Below, piece after piece: positions 44,042-52,690 of a DNA stretch of 64,000 nucleotides. The notes beneath the pieces were generated by a model. That model was not told the origin of the DNA and did no database searches. It saw only the letters and a list, made by a program, of their open reading frames with translations. Source of the DNA: Streptomyces morookaense (GTDB lineage Bacteria; Actinomycetota; Actinomycetes; Streptomycetales; Streptomycetaceae); contig NZ_JABBXF010000049.1 of NCBI RefSeq assembly GCF_013030945.1, forward strand, positions 37,655 to 101,654, read 5' to 3'. Position 1 is the first letter of the stretch, and every line of letters begins with the position of its first letter. A program made the translations under genes and the position numbers.

Positions 44042-44447
44042 GGTGTTGTTAAGCCCTCGTTTTCGGGAGCATCACACTAGCGGGCGTTGGCTGGTCTTTA
44101 TGTGGCAAGGCGGGAATCGGCAACGGGGTCGGATTTTAGAGCAATCAGCCTGGCGCGAAATGCCGGGAGGGGGGCTCTTTTGTGCACGCCGCTGCTGGAG
44201 TCGGTGCTTCCGCTGCACTTCGTGCGCCGTTCGTGTGGCCTTGTCGCCCGTAGATGTGCCGGGTTGAGTTATTAGTTCGATGTGCCGTCTGGCAGACACT
44301 GGTTCTCGGGCGGCGGCAGGCGCGTACACGCTGTGCTTTGGCCCATGAGCTGTGATCCGGCCTCTGCTGTGGGTGGGTCGGTGGACAGGCGTGTCCCGGT
44401 GCCTTGCCGGGGCCCACTCCTTGCGGCGTGTGGGTGGGGAGAGCCGA
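44042..44447. other. Gene-poor stretch between IS630 and the KAS III gene
   Basis: In 406 bases no gene is convincing. The left part is less GC-rich (GTTGTTAAGCCCTCGTTTTCGGG) and may hold the promoter of the KAS III-ACP-SDR operon. I could not assign -35/-10 boxes. Confidence 0.4.
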
Positions 44448-45533
44448 ATGGTTTCGATAGCAGCGGTGATTTCAGGCCTTGGGGCGAGTCTGCCCGAGCG
44501 TGTGGTCTCGAATGAGGATCTGGCTGCCTCCCTGGACACTTCCGACGCATGGATCCGGTCGCGTACGGGGATCGTGCGGCGGCGGATGGTCGAGCCGGGT
44601 ACGAGTACGGGAGATCTGGCGGTGGCCGCGGGCCGGGCCGCACTGTCGTCGGCCGGGTCGAGCGCTGACTTTGTACTGCTGGCGACGACACCGGACCAGC
44701 CGTGTCCGGCGACCGCGCCACAAGTGGCGCACCGTCTCGGGCTGGAGGGGGTGCCGGTGCTGGATGTGTCGGCGGTGTGCTCGGGGTTCGGCTACGCCCT
44801 GGCCTTGGCCCGGGCTCTTGTGGCCTCCGGGGCCTGCAGCCGACCGCTGGTGATCGGTGCCGAGACCTACACGTCGATCGTCAACCAGCTCGACCGGGAC
44901 ACCGCCGTGATCTTCGGCGATGGCGCCGGGGCGGTCCTGCTGCATGAGGGAGACAGCACCGAGCCGGGGGCGATCCATGCACTCGACTTGGGCAGCGACG
45001 GTGCGGGCAGCGGTCTGATCGAGATCGCTGCGGGAGGTTCTCGCTGCCCCCGCACCGGTGGTGCACTGTCATGCGAACAGCGGTACTTCCGGATGCGAGG
45101 CCGTGAAGTCTATGGGCAGGCGGTGCGGCGGATGGCCACATCCGTGCGCACAGTGCTGGCCCGGGCCGGCTGGTCCAACCAGTCGATCCGGGCCTTCATC
45201 GGCCACCAGGCCAACCAGCGCATCCTTGACGCGGTGAGCGACCGCCTCGGCGTCGAGACCAACTACCGGTTCGGGAACATCGCCGAGGTCGGCAACACCG
45301 CGGCGGCCTCCATTCCGCTGGCGATGGCCGACACTACGGCACGCCGCCTCGTCCGGCCCGGCGCGCGCACCATCCTCATGGCCTTCGGCGGCGGGCTGAC
45401 CTGGGGATCAGTCGCTCTCAGCTGGCCGGACGCACTCCCCGTGCACCTGCCCCCGCAACATCCGCCCGCCCGCCAGAACATCCCCGCGCCGCCCGACGGA
45501 ACGGTGCCCGGCACAAGGAGCACGCCGCTATGA
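44448..45533 (+). CDS. Beta-ketoacyl-ACP synthase III (FabH-like)
   Basis: A 361-residue KAS III with the whole catalytic set: Cys in SAVCSGFGYAL, His in FIGHQANQRI and Asn in VGNTAAASIP. It starts ISGLGASLPERVVSNEDLA, and RTGIVRRRM is the usual FabH segment. GGGGAGAG stands before the ATG at 44448. The C-terminus carries an extra Pro-rich tail of ~30 residues after FGGGLTWGSVALSW. The next two genes encode an ACP and a ketoreductase, so the enzyme probably makes a beta-ketoacyl-ACP in a dedicated small pathway rather than in general fatty-acid synthesis. Confidence 0.9.
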   Translation: MVSIAAVISGLGASLPERVVSNEDLAASLDTSDAWIRSRTGIVRRRMVEPGTSTGDLAVAAGRAALSSAGSSADFVLLATTPDQPCPATAPQVAHRLGLEGVPVLDVSAVCSGFGYALALARALVASGACSRPLVIGAETYTSIVNQLDRDTAVIFGDGAGAVLLHEGDSTEPGAIHALDLGSDGAGSGLIEIAAGGSRCPRTGGALSCEQRYFRMRGREVYGQAVRRMATSVRTVLARAGWSNQSIRAFIGHQANQRILDAVSDRLGVETNYRFGNIAEVGNTAAASIPLAMADTTARRLVRPGARTILMAFGGGLTWGSVALSWPDALPVHLPPQHPPARQNIPAPPDGTVPGTRSTPL

Positions 45534-45757
45534 CGACCGCCCACGAGTACCTCGTGCCTCTGCTCACCGACAAGTTCGAGATCTCACCGGCCAGCGCGAA
45601 GGGGGATGCCACGCTCGCCGAGATCGGCCTGGACTCCCTGGCCGCCGCGGAACTGCACAGATCGATGGCAAGACCATTACCACGACCCACATCGACCTCG
45701 ACATCCACGAGCAACAGCACCCGTGAACACATCGCAGCAACTCCTCGAACACGATGA
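45530..45757 (+). CDS. Acyl carrier protein, C-terminus abnormal
   Basis: A 75-residue protein overlapping the KAS III stop (ATGA). HEYLVPLLTDKFEIS, then ATLAEIGLDSLAAAEL is a proper ACP with the phosphopantetheine Ser in GLDSL. After AAEL the sequence turns into Pro/Ser/Thr repeats (PTSTSTSTS) with no helix III/IV. In the next frame a more natural continuation (QIDGKTITTTHIDLDIHEQ) appears, so an indel near 45660 may have changed the tail. Whether the ACP folds is doubtful. Confidence 0.6.
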   Translation: MTTAHEYLVPLLTDKFEISPASAKGDATLAEIGLDSLAAAELHRSMARPLPRPTSTSTSTSNSTREHIAATPRTR

Positions 45758-45838
45758 CAACGCCGACCCTGCAGGCAGGTCCGGTACCTGACGAAGCAGC
45801 GAGGCCGAGCCCGCCCAGGCCAGAACTGGAGAACCACC

Positions 45839-46666
45839 ATGCATACCCATCCCACCTTCCGGCTCGACGGCACCCACGCCCTGGTGACCGGAGCCTCCCG
45901 AGGAATCGGCCGCGCCATCGCCCTGGCGCTGGCAGAGGCCGGGGCCGACGTGGCGATCACTGCCCGCAACACCACGGCCCTTGACGCCCTGGCCGAGGAC
46001 ATCGCCGCTCAAGGGCACCGCGCGCTTGCGCTGACCTGCGACGCGACCAACCTCGACCAGATCACCGCCTGCGTGCAGGATGCTCTCACCGGACTCGGCC
46101 ACATCGATATCCTGGTCAACGCCGCCGGCGTCATCCCCAGCTTCGGCCCCTTCCTCGACCTTCCCGAGGACGACTGGAACACCATCCTGGAGACCAACTT
46201 CCTCTCCACCGTACGTTTTTGCCGACTGGTCGGCCCCCACCTGCTGGAACGCGGCAGGGGCTCGGTCATCAACATGTCCTCCGTCGCCGGGGTCCGAGGA
46301 GTACCGTCGCTGTCCCACTACGCCGCAACCAAGGCAGCGCTCATCTCACTGTCGCGTTCCCTGGCCGCAGAATGGGCCCAGGGGGGAGTCCGGGTCAACG
46401 CCGTGTGCCCCGGCTGGACCAGGACGAAGATGACAGCCCAGGTCTCCGGCAACACAGAGCTCTCCGGCATCCTGACCCAGGCGGTGCCCGCCCAACGCTG
46501 GGGCGAAGTCGACGACCTCGTCGGCACCGCGATCTACCTGGCCTCCGATGCCTCACGCTTCGTCACAGGACAGACTCTGACCGTGGATGGCGGGCTCACT
46601 GCCTACGAAGGAGGCCCCGGCATGCTCGGCATGACCACGTTCGGCCGCGTCCAGAACACCACATGA
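45839..46666 (+). CDS. FabG-like short-chain ketoreductase
   Basis: A 275-residue SDR: TGASRGIGRAI loop, VNAAGVIP, INMSSVAG with the catalytic Ser, YAATK, and FVTGQTLTVDGG. It is the last gene of the KAS III-ACP-SDR operon and likely reduces the beta-ketoacyl product. The ~20-residue tail (GGPGMLGMTTFGRVQNTT) is longer than in housekeeping FabG. Confidence 0.88.
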   Translation: MHTHPTFRLDGTHALVTGASRGIGRAIALALAEAGADVAITARNTTALDALAEDIAAQGHRALALTCDATNLDQITACVQDALTGLGHIDILVNAAGVIPSFGPFLDLPEDDWNTILETNFLSTVRFCRLVGPHLLERGRGSVINMSSVAGVRGVPSLSHYAATKAALISLSRSLAAEWAQGGVRVNAVCPGWTRTKMTAQVSGNTELSGILTQAVPAQRWGEVDDLVGTAIYLASDASRFVTGQTLTVDGGLTAYEGGPGMLGMTTFGRVQNTT

Positions 46667-46726
46667 TCACGACGAACCACCTCGCCCGCCACCTGTGCGG
46701 AGACAGCGAGCAAGGAACGACAAGAC

Positions 46727-46981
46727 CAACGTTTCATAGGTGTTCGCCTGCGCAGCCAGGAGATGAGCCTGCGCGGCATCGCCAAGCGGTTCGTCATCAC
46801 CACCAGCACGAAGAAGGGACAGCGCCCCTCGCCCGCGACCGTCATGCGGATGCTGCGCGAACACGACGAACGGGTAACCGCAGCAGCCGCCGCCGTCCTC
46901 TACCGGGCCCGCTGCGAGGACTGCGACGCCAAGTACCCCGGCCACTGGCGACTCGTCCCCGGCCAACAGCGCACCTTCTGA
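46727..46981 (+). pseudogene. Serine recombinase fragment (C-terminal)
   Basis: Plus strand: LRSQEMSLRGIAKRFVITTSTKKGQRPSPATVMRMLREHDE (read in parts EMSLRGIAKRFVITT and PSPATVMRMLREHDE), as in the DNA-binding end of actinobacterial serine recombinases. The catalytic part is absent. It marks a former mobile element left of the second IS630. Confidence 0.5.
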
Positions 46982-47072
46982 CCTTCGGCGAATCCCATAG
47001 CGTTCCTTACCTTCTTGGACGGGTCCCATCCCGGTCATTCGTAGGATCGGGAGGCCCATCGGACACGCCCTA

Positions 47073-48130
47073 GTGCTCGATTCCGCTTTGGCGGGGTAGT
47101 TGCAGGGGTGTGGGGGTGCTGGTTCGGGCTTCTCGGGGGCGACCGGCTGGGGTGCCACCAGAAGACGGTGCGCAAGTGGCTGCACCGGTTCAACGCCCAG
47201 GGAATGGACGGGCTTGGGCACCGTCCGGGATGCGGCCGCAAGCGGCGGGTCACCGAGGACGAACGCTCACGCATCATCGAGCTGGTCCGCTGCGATCCAC
47301 CGGGCCGCCTGGTCCGGGAGCCGTGGGGTGACCTGGCAGCCGAGGAGGAGTCGGCCCCCGGCGAGTGGACTCGGGACACTCTCACCGAGGCTGCCCGGCG
47401 TCAGGGCATCGACATCCAAAGGTCGCAGGTCCGCAGGATCCTGCTGGCCGAGGGCGTGCGCTGGCGCCGTACCCGGTCCTGGATCACCAGCCGTGATCCG
47501 GAGTTCTCCCCAAAAGGACGCGGATTGTCGGCCTGCACACGGACCCGCCGGAGGGCGCCACGGTGATCTGCGCGGACGAGCTCGGCCCGGTGATCCCGCA
47601 CACGTTCCCGCCCGCCCCGGGCTGGTCACCGGACGGCCACCGCATCAAGGCCGAGCTGGACTACGCCCGCCGGCCGGAGAAGACCTGAGTCTACGGCGGC
47701 CTCCGACCCGCCGACGGCCACGAGATCGCTATGACCGCCGGCTCCCGGAACAGCGCCAACTACCAGCAGTTCCTCCGGCTCCTGGAAGAGGCCAACCCCA
47801 CCGGGGACATCATGGTCGTCACCGACAACCTGTCCTCCCACAACAGCAAGGCCACCCGCGATTGGCTGGAGGACCATCCGCGGATCCACCACGTGTTCAT
47901 CCCGGTCGGCGCGTGCTGGCTCAACCTCCAGGAAGGCTGGTGGCGCCTCCTTCCGCAAGACCGCCCTGGCCGGCCAGTCCTTCGCCGACCCCGACGAGAT
48001 CGACCACGCCACCAAAGTCGCAACCGCCCAGCTCAACGCACGCGCCAAACCCTGGATCCGGGGCCGCCCCGCACCGCCAACGCGCCGGCTCCGACGACGT
48101 TTTGAGTACCGCCTTTGAGGAATCGAGCAC
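47073..48130 (+). mobile_element. Decayed IS630-family insertion sequence
   Basis: Left end TAGTGCTCGATTCC (47071-47084) and its inverse GGAATCGAGCACTA at 48119-48132 define an element with terminal TA duplications. The arms continue with partial matches (GGCGG). Size ~1.06 kb. Its transposase is broken. The right TA overlaps the stop codon of the HopA1-domain gene. Confidence 0.8.
47108..48118 (+). pseudogene. IS630 transposase pseudogene
   Basis: Pieces of an IS630 transposase lie in several frames: VRKWLHRFNAQGMDGLGHRPG and the second HTH to ~47510; ICADELGPVIPHTFPPAPGW after a shift; an in-frame TGA at ~47686 where Trp is expected (KT*VYGGLRP); then VVTDNLSSHNSKATRDWL with the DDE Asp; and a last shift near 47940 before the end. 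At least three lesions make it inactive. Confidence 0.8.
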
Positions 48131-49077
48131 TAAGAAGACGGGAGGTTCCGGTGCGGAGCCGCAGGGTCGACCGACGCGGCCCGCATGGCCTGTGCAATCG
48201 CCGTCTGCCGCGGTGTCAGTGGGTGGCGGGCGTGGGCGAGGAGTCCTTCGGCGATGGCGTGGGCACGGTGCTGACCGAAGCTGAGGCGCTGCATGCCGGG
48301 GCGATCATCGGCCGGCTCCCAGGCGACGGCGACGCCGGGTGCGAGCCGTTGGGCGAGGAGGGAGGTGCTCGTGCCGAGCCCTTCGACGTCGGAGACGGCG
48401 GTCGCCACCTCGTCGGCGACGGTGCGGTGGGCGGCCGTGAGGTACAGGACGAGGGCGTCGCGCCGGGGATAGTGCTGCGGGGCGGAGAGCACCTTCGCCT
48501 GGTAGGGCAGGGCCTGCCGTTCCAGAACCCGCAGGGCGGCCGTCCACGTGGCGACAGCGGCGTCGGGGTGCCGCAGATGGACGTACAGCCGGAGGACCGG
48601 TTCCTGCGGCGCTCCTCGCCCCTGCGAGCCGTGTGCGAAGAAGAAGCCGGGGGACAGGGCAGGCCGTGCTGCATCGTGCGCGGCCAGATCGCGCGGGCCT
48701 GCGGCCATCAGGCGCTCCTCCGGCAGTCGGACGCGGATTCCGTCGAGCTCCACCAGCACGGTCCCGTCCGCCGGCCGACGCTCCAGGAGGCGTACGGGGC
48801 TGACCGTGCGCCGGTGCGGCATGCCGGCACGGAATCGGAGTTCGAGGTCCGGGTCGCGCCGAGTACGGAGGCCGGGGTTCTCGTCCCTCGGTGGAGCACC
48901 GGTGTGCAGGGTGCGGTAGAGGGCGGAGGCCAGCTTGCTCCGCAGGTCTTCGGGGCTCTGTGCGCTCACGTCCTCCTGTCCGACCCGTGCGCGCAGCGTG
49001 GGGAGGTCGAGGCGGACGTCGGCCAGGGCGTCGGCCAGTTCGCCGGGCAGGAGAGGGGCTGCTGCCGGTGATGTCAT
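48130..49077 (-). CDS. HopA1-domain protein, probable phospho-Ser/Thr lyase of a lanthipeptide pathway
   Basis: A 315-residue protein of the HopA1 effector family: LASALYRTLHTG near the start, GFFFAHGSQ, RLYVHLRHPDAAVATWTAALRVLE, LPYQAKVLSAPQHYPRRDALVLYL and LSFGQHRAHAIAEGLL. In class V lanthipeptide and thioamitide pathways HopA1-type enzymes (LxmY, TvaD and others) pair with an APH-like kinase to remove phosphate from Ser/Thr of the precursor. The kinase gene is directly upstream, overlapping by ATGA. The stop codon lies in the TA end of an IS630 insertion, so the last residues may differ from the original. The family call is strong; the step is inferred from context. Confidence 0.8.
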   Translation of the reverse strand: MTSPAAAPLLPGELADALADVRLDLPTLRARVGQEDVSAQSPEDLRSKLASALYRTLHTGAPPRDENPGLRTRRDPDLELRFRAGMPHRRTVSPVRLLERRPADGTVLVELDGIRVRLPEERLMAAGPRDLAAHDAARPALSPGFFFAHGSQGRGAPQEPVLRLYVHLRHPDAAVATWTAALRVLERQALPYQAKVLSAPQHYPRRDALVLYLTAAHRTVADEVATAVSDVEGLGTSTSLLAQRLAPGVAVAWEPADDRPGMQRLSFGQHRAHAIAEGLLAHARHPLTPRQTAIAQAMRAASVDPAAPHRNLPSS

Positions 49078-50180
49078 GAGGTTTCCGTGAGGCCGAGGAC
49101 GGCGGTGGTGTGGTGCGGTGCGGTCAGGATGCGGCGGCCGATGCCGACGGCGGCCAGTCCGGTGGCCGGAAGGCGGGCCTGTTCGCCGGCATGGGCCAGG
49201 ACACGGTCGAGCAGGTGCCAGCCGGCGAACCCGCAGGCGCGTGCGGCGAGGAGGGGGTCCGGTTCCGGGCGGCGGCTCTTGTCCGCGTCCCGGTATCCGT
49301 GCCAGAAGGCTGTGGCGAGCGGCCGCAGCCGCTGCCACTCACGGGTGCCCGCGGCCGCGATGTCGTGCGGGGAGACGGGCCCGGATGCGGATGACGTGTC
49401 GTCATGTGCAGCGGGGATACGGGTCACGGCGGTCCACAGCAGCTCTCCGACGACACTGCCGATGTCCCGCGCCGGGTCGGCGCAGCGGAACTCCTCCCAG
49501 TCCACCAGGGCGGGCGTTCCGCCGTGCACGAGCACCTGGTCGAGCCGCAGATCGCAGTGGGACGGGCGCCCGGGCGCCTGCTGCTCGCTCTCTCGCAACC
49601 GGTGCAGGCTGTCGATGAGTTCGGTGTCACGCTGGAGCAGTCTCCACAGCTCCAGCTCACCCTGAGTGGCCATGAGATATCCCTGCTCGGGCAGTGCGTC
49701 GAGGAGGTGGAGCGGGGGCAGCAGCGGTGGCGGGGTCTCCTCGGCGGTGTCCGGCCGCGGAGGCAGCATGTGCACGGCTGCCACGGTCCGGCCGAGCGCC
49801 TGCGAAAGGGCCTCGTCCCAGGCATGGTCGGCCAGCAGTTCGGCGCCGGAGCGCGCGTCCAGGCAGGCATGGACCAGAAACCGTCCGGGCTCGCTGTGCC
49901 CGAGCAGGGGCGGCGAGCACAGCTGCGGTTCCCGGGCCTGTGAGACGGTGTCCTCGAAGGCGAGGGCCCGGCGGAAGCGTTGCAGGCTGTCCTCGGCAGG
50001 CCCCTGGAGCTGTTTGACGAAGACATGCCTGCCGGACCGGGTGGGCCCGGACCAGCTCGCGTTCCGCCCCGGACGGGCCCGGATGCTTCCGGGGACGAAC
50101 TCCCCGAGGCCGAGTCGGACCAGCAGCGCGTCGGCCTGCGGAGCGCCGTCGGGAGCCGGATCAAGGACGGAAGTGTGCAC
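49074..50180 (-). CDS. APH-like kinase, probable Ser/Thr kinase of a lanthipeptide precursor
   Basis: A 368-residue protein with an aminoglycoside-phosphotransferase fold. GRHVFVKQL holds the ATP Lys. The catalytic loop is SHCDLRLDQVLVHGG (HxDxxxxQ, Gln where most APHs have Asn), and ALVDWEEF is the DFG-like metal motif. GTG at 50180 has GGAGGA 5 bases upstream. In class V lanthipeptide (LxmK) and thioamitide (TvaC) pathways such kinases phosphorylate Ser/Thr of the precursor before HopA1-type elimination. It lies between the precursor gene and the HopA1 gene on the same strand, one operon. Confidence 0.8.
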   Translation of the reverse strand: MHTSVLDPAPDGAPQADALLVRLGLGEFVPGSIRARPGRNASWSGPTRSGRHVFVKQLQGPAEDSLQRFRRALAFEDTVSQAREPQLCSPPLLGHSEPGRFLVHACLDARSGAELLADHAWDEALSQALGRTVAAVHMLPPRPDTAEETPPPLLPPLHLLDALPEQGYLMATQGELELWRLLQRDTELIDSLHRLRESEQQAPGRPSHCDLRLDQVLVHGGTPALVDWEEFRCADPARDIGSVVGELLWTAVTRIPAAHDDTSSASGPVSPHDIAAAGTREWQRLRPLATAFWHGYRDADKSRRPEPDPLLAARACGFAGWHLLDRVLAHAGEQARLPATGLAAVGIGRRILTAPHHTTAVLGLTETS

Positions 50181-50268
50181 GGGGTTCCTCCCGGGGCCGC
50201 AAGGGTTGTGGGCCCACCGCAACCGGAGGGCCCACAAGGGGAATCGCTCGGCTTCTACGCGCGAGGCG

Positions 50269-50409
50269 TCAGCCGCACTGCACGGAGCAGCAGAAGGTGG
50301 TGGTCAGCGGGTTACCGCTGGCCATGTCCTGTGCTGCCCAGGCGTCCGCCGCGAATTCCTCGGCGTCCACGTGGAAGGAGAAGCCGGACATCAGGTCCTC
50401 GGTGCTCAT
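50269..50409 (-). CDS. Lanthipeptide-type precursor peptide
   Basis: A 46-residue peptide; ATG at 50409 with AAAGGCAGG upstream (an ATG six codons earlier is possible). The leader is acidic and helical (FHVDAEEFAADAWAAQD, residues 12-28). The C-terminal core SGNPLTTTFCCSVQCG (31-46) has Thr36-38 and Ser42 as dehydration sites and Cys40, 41 and 45 as thiol partners, enough for three thioether rings. It is the first gene of the operon with the kinase and HopA1 genes and divergent from the LanC gene. The core's start (after DMA) is a guess. Confidence 0.78.
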   Translation of the reverse strand: MSTEDLMSGFSFHVDAEEFAADAWAAQDMASGNPLTTTFCCSVQCG

Positions 50410-50651
50410 AACGAGCCTGCCTTTCATGTGAGTTGCAGAAAGTGAAGCGCCCGGACCCCGGCATGTCGGCCGGATCCCGGCGGAGGCGGCCTGCCGCGCT
50501 CCTGCAACGAGCACATCAACCCGGTGAGCTACCTGCTACGGCCGATAGTTGACTGCCGGCCCCTCCATCGGAGACACCTTCGCCATCAGCATGGCAGGGC
50601 ATCAACTTCCGTCCGACAGGCGTCCATTCCCTCTCCCGGCAAGGTGGACCT
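50410..50651. promoter_or_regulatory. Divergent promoter region, precursor / lanC
   Basis: This 242-base gap must contain promoters for the precursor operon (left) and lanC (right). It has a short repeat (AGCTACCTGCTACGG) near 50530 and TTGACTG at 50548, but no clean -35/-10 pair or large palindrome. No regulator gene is adjacent. Confidence 0.4.
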
Positions 50652-51974
50652 GTGAACTCCGATCAGACGAGCCAGACACGCACCCGCGCCCGCAGTGTCG
50701 TCCAGGACGTGGCCGAGCGCCTGGCCGACCCCCGCTACGTCGCCGAACACACCACCCCCGTCCCTCCGGGCCTGATGGGCACTCTCCTCGCCGGCGGCCA
50801 CGCGGGAGTGGCTCTGCTCTTTGCGGAACTGTCGCACGACGACGGACGGCTGAGGCAGGCGGCCGACGCCCACCTGGCCGCCTGCGCCCGCGGCATGAAG
50901 GGTTCGGCGGCCCGGGTGGGCCTGTTCAGCGGACTCGCAGGCCTTGGTTTCGCCTGCGACGCCGTGGCCACCGGTGGAGGCGGCACCGAACACGCCGTCC
51001 TGCGTGACAAGGTCCGCGCAGCCGTGGATCCGACGGCCCTGCGGCTGAGCGCGACCGTCCGCGACCGCCTGCGCGGTGCAGGCGGTCTCCAGATGCTCGA
51101 CTACGACCTGCTCTACGGGCTCACCGGGGTGGGCACGTACCTCCTCGTCGAATCCATATCCAAATCCGGCGCTGCCGACGACACCGTCCTCCGCTCCGTC
51201 CTCGACACCCTGCAGCACTTCGACGGCACCCGCGACGTCGACGGCATCCCCGTCCCCGCCTGGACCGTGGGCCGGAGAACGCCCGCATCCCCGCACGGCT
51301 ATGTGAGCCTGGGCCTCGCCCACGGCGTGGCCGGCCCGCTGGCCCTGATGTCCACCGCACTTCTCCACGGTGTGCAGCACTCAGGACTGAACCGGGCCGT
51401 GGAGGGGCTGGCCGAATGGTGCCTCACCCAGCTCAGGGACGACGGCCAGGGCCGCCCTGCCTGGCCCCGCCTGCTCGAGATCGACGCCACGGGGCGGGCG
51501 GCCCCCACCGCCCCGGCAACCCTGCTGGGCTGGTGCTACGGCAGCGCCAGCGTCGCCGCCGCCCTCCACCGGGCAGCCCGGGCCCTCGGCCGCGACGACT
51601 GGGCCGACCGCGCCCGGGCCGTACTCCTCGACGCCTTCCGCAACACCAACGACCTCGCACGCGTGACGGAACCCCACCTGTGCCACGGCTGGTCCGGACT
51701 CCTCCAGATCGTCCTGCGCACCGGCACCCCGGGCAGCCCGGACCCCGAACTATCCACCCTGGCCACCACTCTCGCCGAACGCCTCCTGGACCAGTACGAC
51801 CCTGCCGCCCCTTTCGGCTTCCGCACCGACCTCGGCCTCCCCCACGGCCGCCAGGACGAACCCGGCTTTCTCCTCGGCGCAGCGGGCAACGCCCTGGCTC
51901 TGCACACTTACGCAACCGGCCGCCCGCCGGCCAGCGGTTGGGACATGGCGCTCCTCCTCGCAGCACCGGCCTGA
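50652..51974 (+). CDS. LanC-type lanthionine cyclase
   Basis: A 440-residue (alpha/alpha)6 protein with the LanC motifs in order: LAHGVAGPLAL (~H224), GWCYGSAS (C295) and LCHGWSGL (C344-H345). The two Cys and His345 are the zinc ligands that activate Cys thiols for addition to dehydro residues. GTG at 50652 has AAGGTGG upstream. It is a stand-alone cyclase without kinase or lyase domains, divergent from the precursor-kinase-HopA1 operon. Class V pathways known to me use other cyclases (LanX or unidentified), so a LanC here is notable. Confidence 0.87.
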   Translation: MNSDQTSQTRTRARSVVQDVAERLADPRYVAEHTTPVPPGLMGTLLAGGHAGVALLFAELSHDDGRLRQAADAHLAACARGMKGSAARVGLFSGLAGLGFACDAVATGGGGTEHAVLRDKVRAAVDPTALRLSATVRDRLRGAGGLQMLDYDLLYGLTGVGTYLLVESISKSGAADDTVLRSVLDTLQHFDGTRDVDGIPVPAWTVGRRTPASPHGYVSLGLAHGVAGPLALMSTALLHGVQHSGLNRAVEGLAEWCLTQLRDDGQGRPAWPRLLEIDATGRAAPTAPATLLGWCYGSASVAAALHRAARALGRDDWADRARAVLLDAFRNTNDLARVTEPHLCHGWSGLLQIVLRTGTPGSPDPELSTLATTLAERLLDQYDPAAPFGFRTDLGLPHGRQDEPGFLLGAAGNALALHTYATGRPPASGWDMALLLAAPA

Positions 51975-52319
51975 GGAGCGGTCGCCGGTGGTACCGGGGC
52001 GCTGCTGCCTTGCCGCCGTGGATCACTTCTCGCGCTCGTGGACGGCGTTGCGCACGGCGGTTCCCGTACTCACGGACCAGGGCGGCCCAGCGACACGGAC
52101 ATCCAAGCGGTCACCCACACCTGGCAAGCAGCCGGCGCATGGACCCCACCCAAGACCACCAAGCTGGCGAAAGTCGGGTGCCGGCGATGGAGCCGACCCA
52201 CAGACTCGCGGATACCCCCGCAGGGGTGAGGTGGTCATCTGTAGAGGCTCTGCCGCGGTAGATCCGGCATTTACTGCGGCAGAGCCTTGGCGCTGCGATC
52301 GGTTGCTGCTGCGCGCGGG
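51975..52319. other. Gene-poor stretch after lanC
   Basis: I see no convincing gene in these 345 bases. No frame keeps Streptomyces codon bias. They separate lanC from transposase relics. Confidence 0.35.
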
Positions 52320-52690
52320 GTCACGTCCCCTGTAGTGGTGTCACTTCTGAAGCGGACGGCGGCCACCATGCCGGTGTAGGCGTCGGAGACCACGAGCTGC
52401 ACACGGTCCAGGCCGCGCTCACGCAGCGGGCGCAGAAACCCTGTCCAGTACGCCTTGGACTCGCTGTCGCCGACGGCGACGCCGAGGATCTCGCGTTGTC
52501 CGGTGGCCGAGATGCCCGTGGCGATCACCACCGCCTGGCAGGCGATCCGATGGTCCACCCTGGCCTTGCAGTAGATGGCGTCGAGGAAGACGTAGGGGAA
52601 GACGGTGTGGTCCAGCGGGCGCTTGCGGAACGCGTCCAGTTCACTGTCCAGGCCCGAACGGATCCGGGATACCTCGGACTTGGATGGCCG
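52320..52690 (-). pseudogene. IS256-family (mutator) transposase fragment
   Basis: Minus strand: KRPLDHTVFPYVFLDAIYCKARVDH, then ACQAVVIATGISATGQREILGVAVGDSESKAYW and LRERGLDRVQLVVSDAYTGMVAAV. This contains the first two Asp of the IS256 DDE domain. The N-terminal domain and the Glu are missing. It adjoins the ISL3 element. Confidence 0.7.

Noticed and set aside
49074..50180. Kinase as an aminoglycoside-resistance enzyme
   Set aside because: The fold fits, but the overlap with the HopA1 gene and the Cys/Thr-tailed peptide directly upstream make a peptide-modifying role far more likely.
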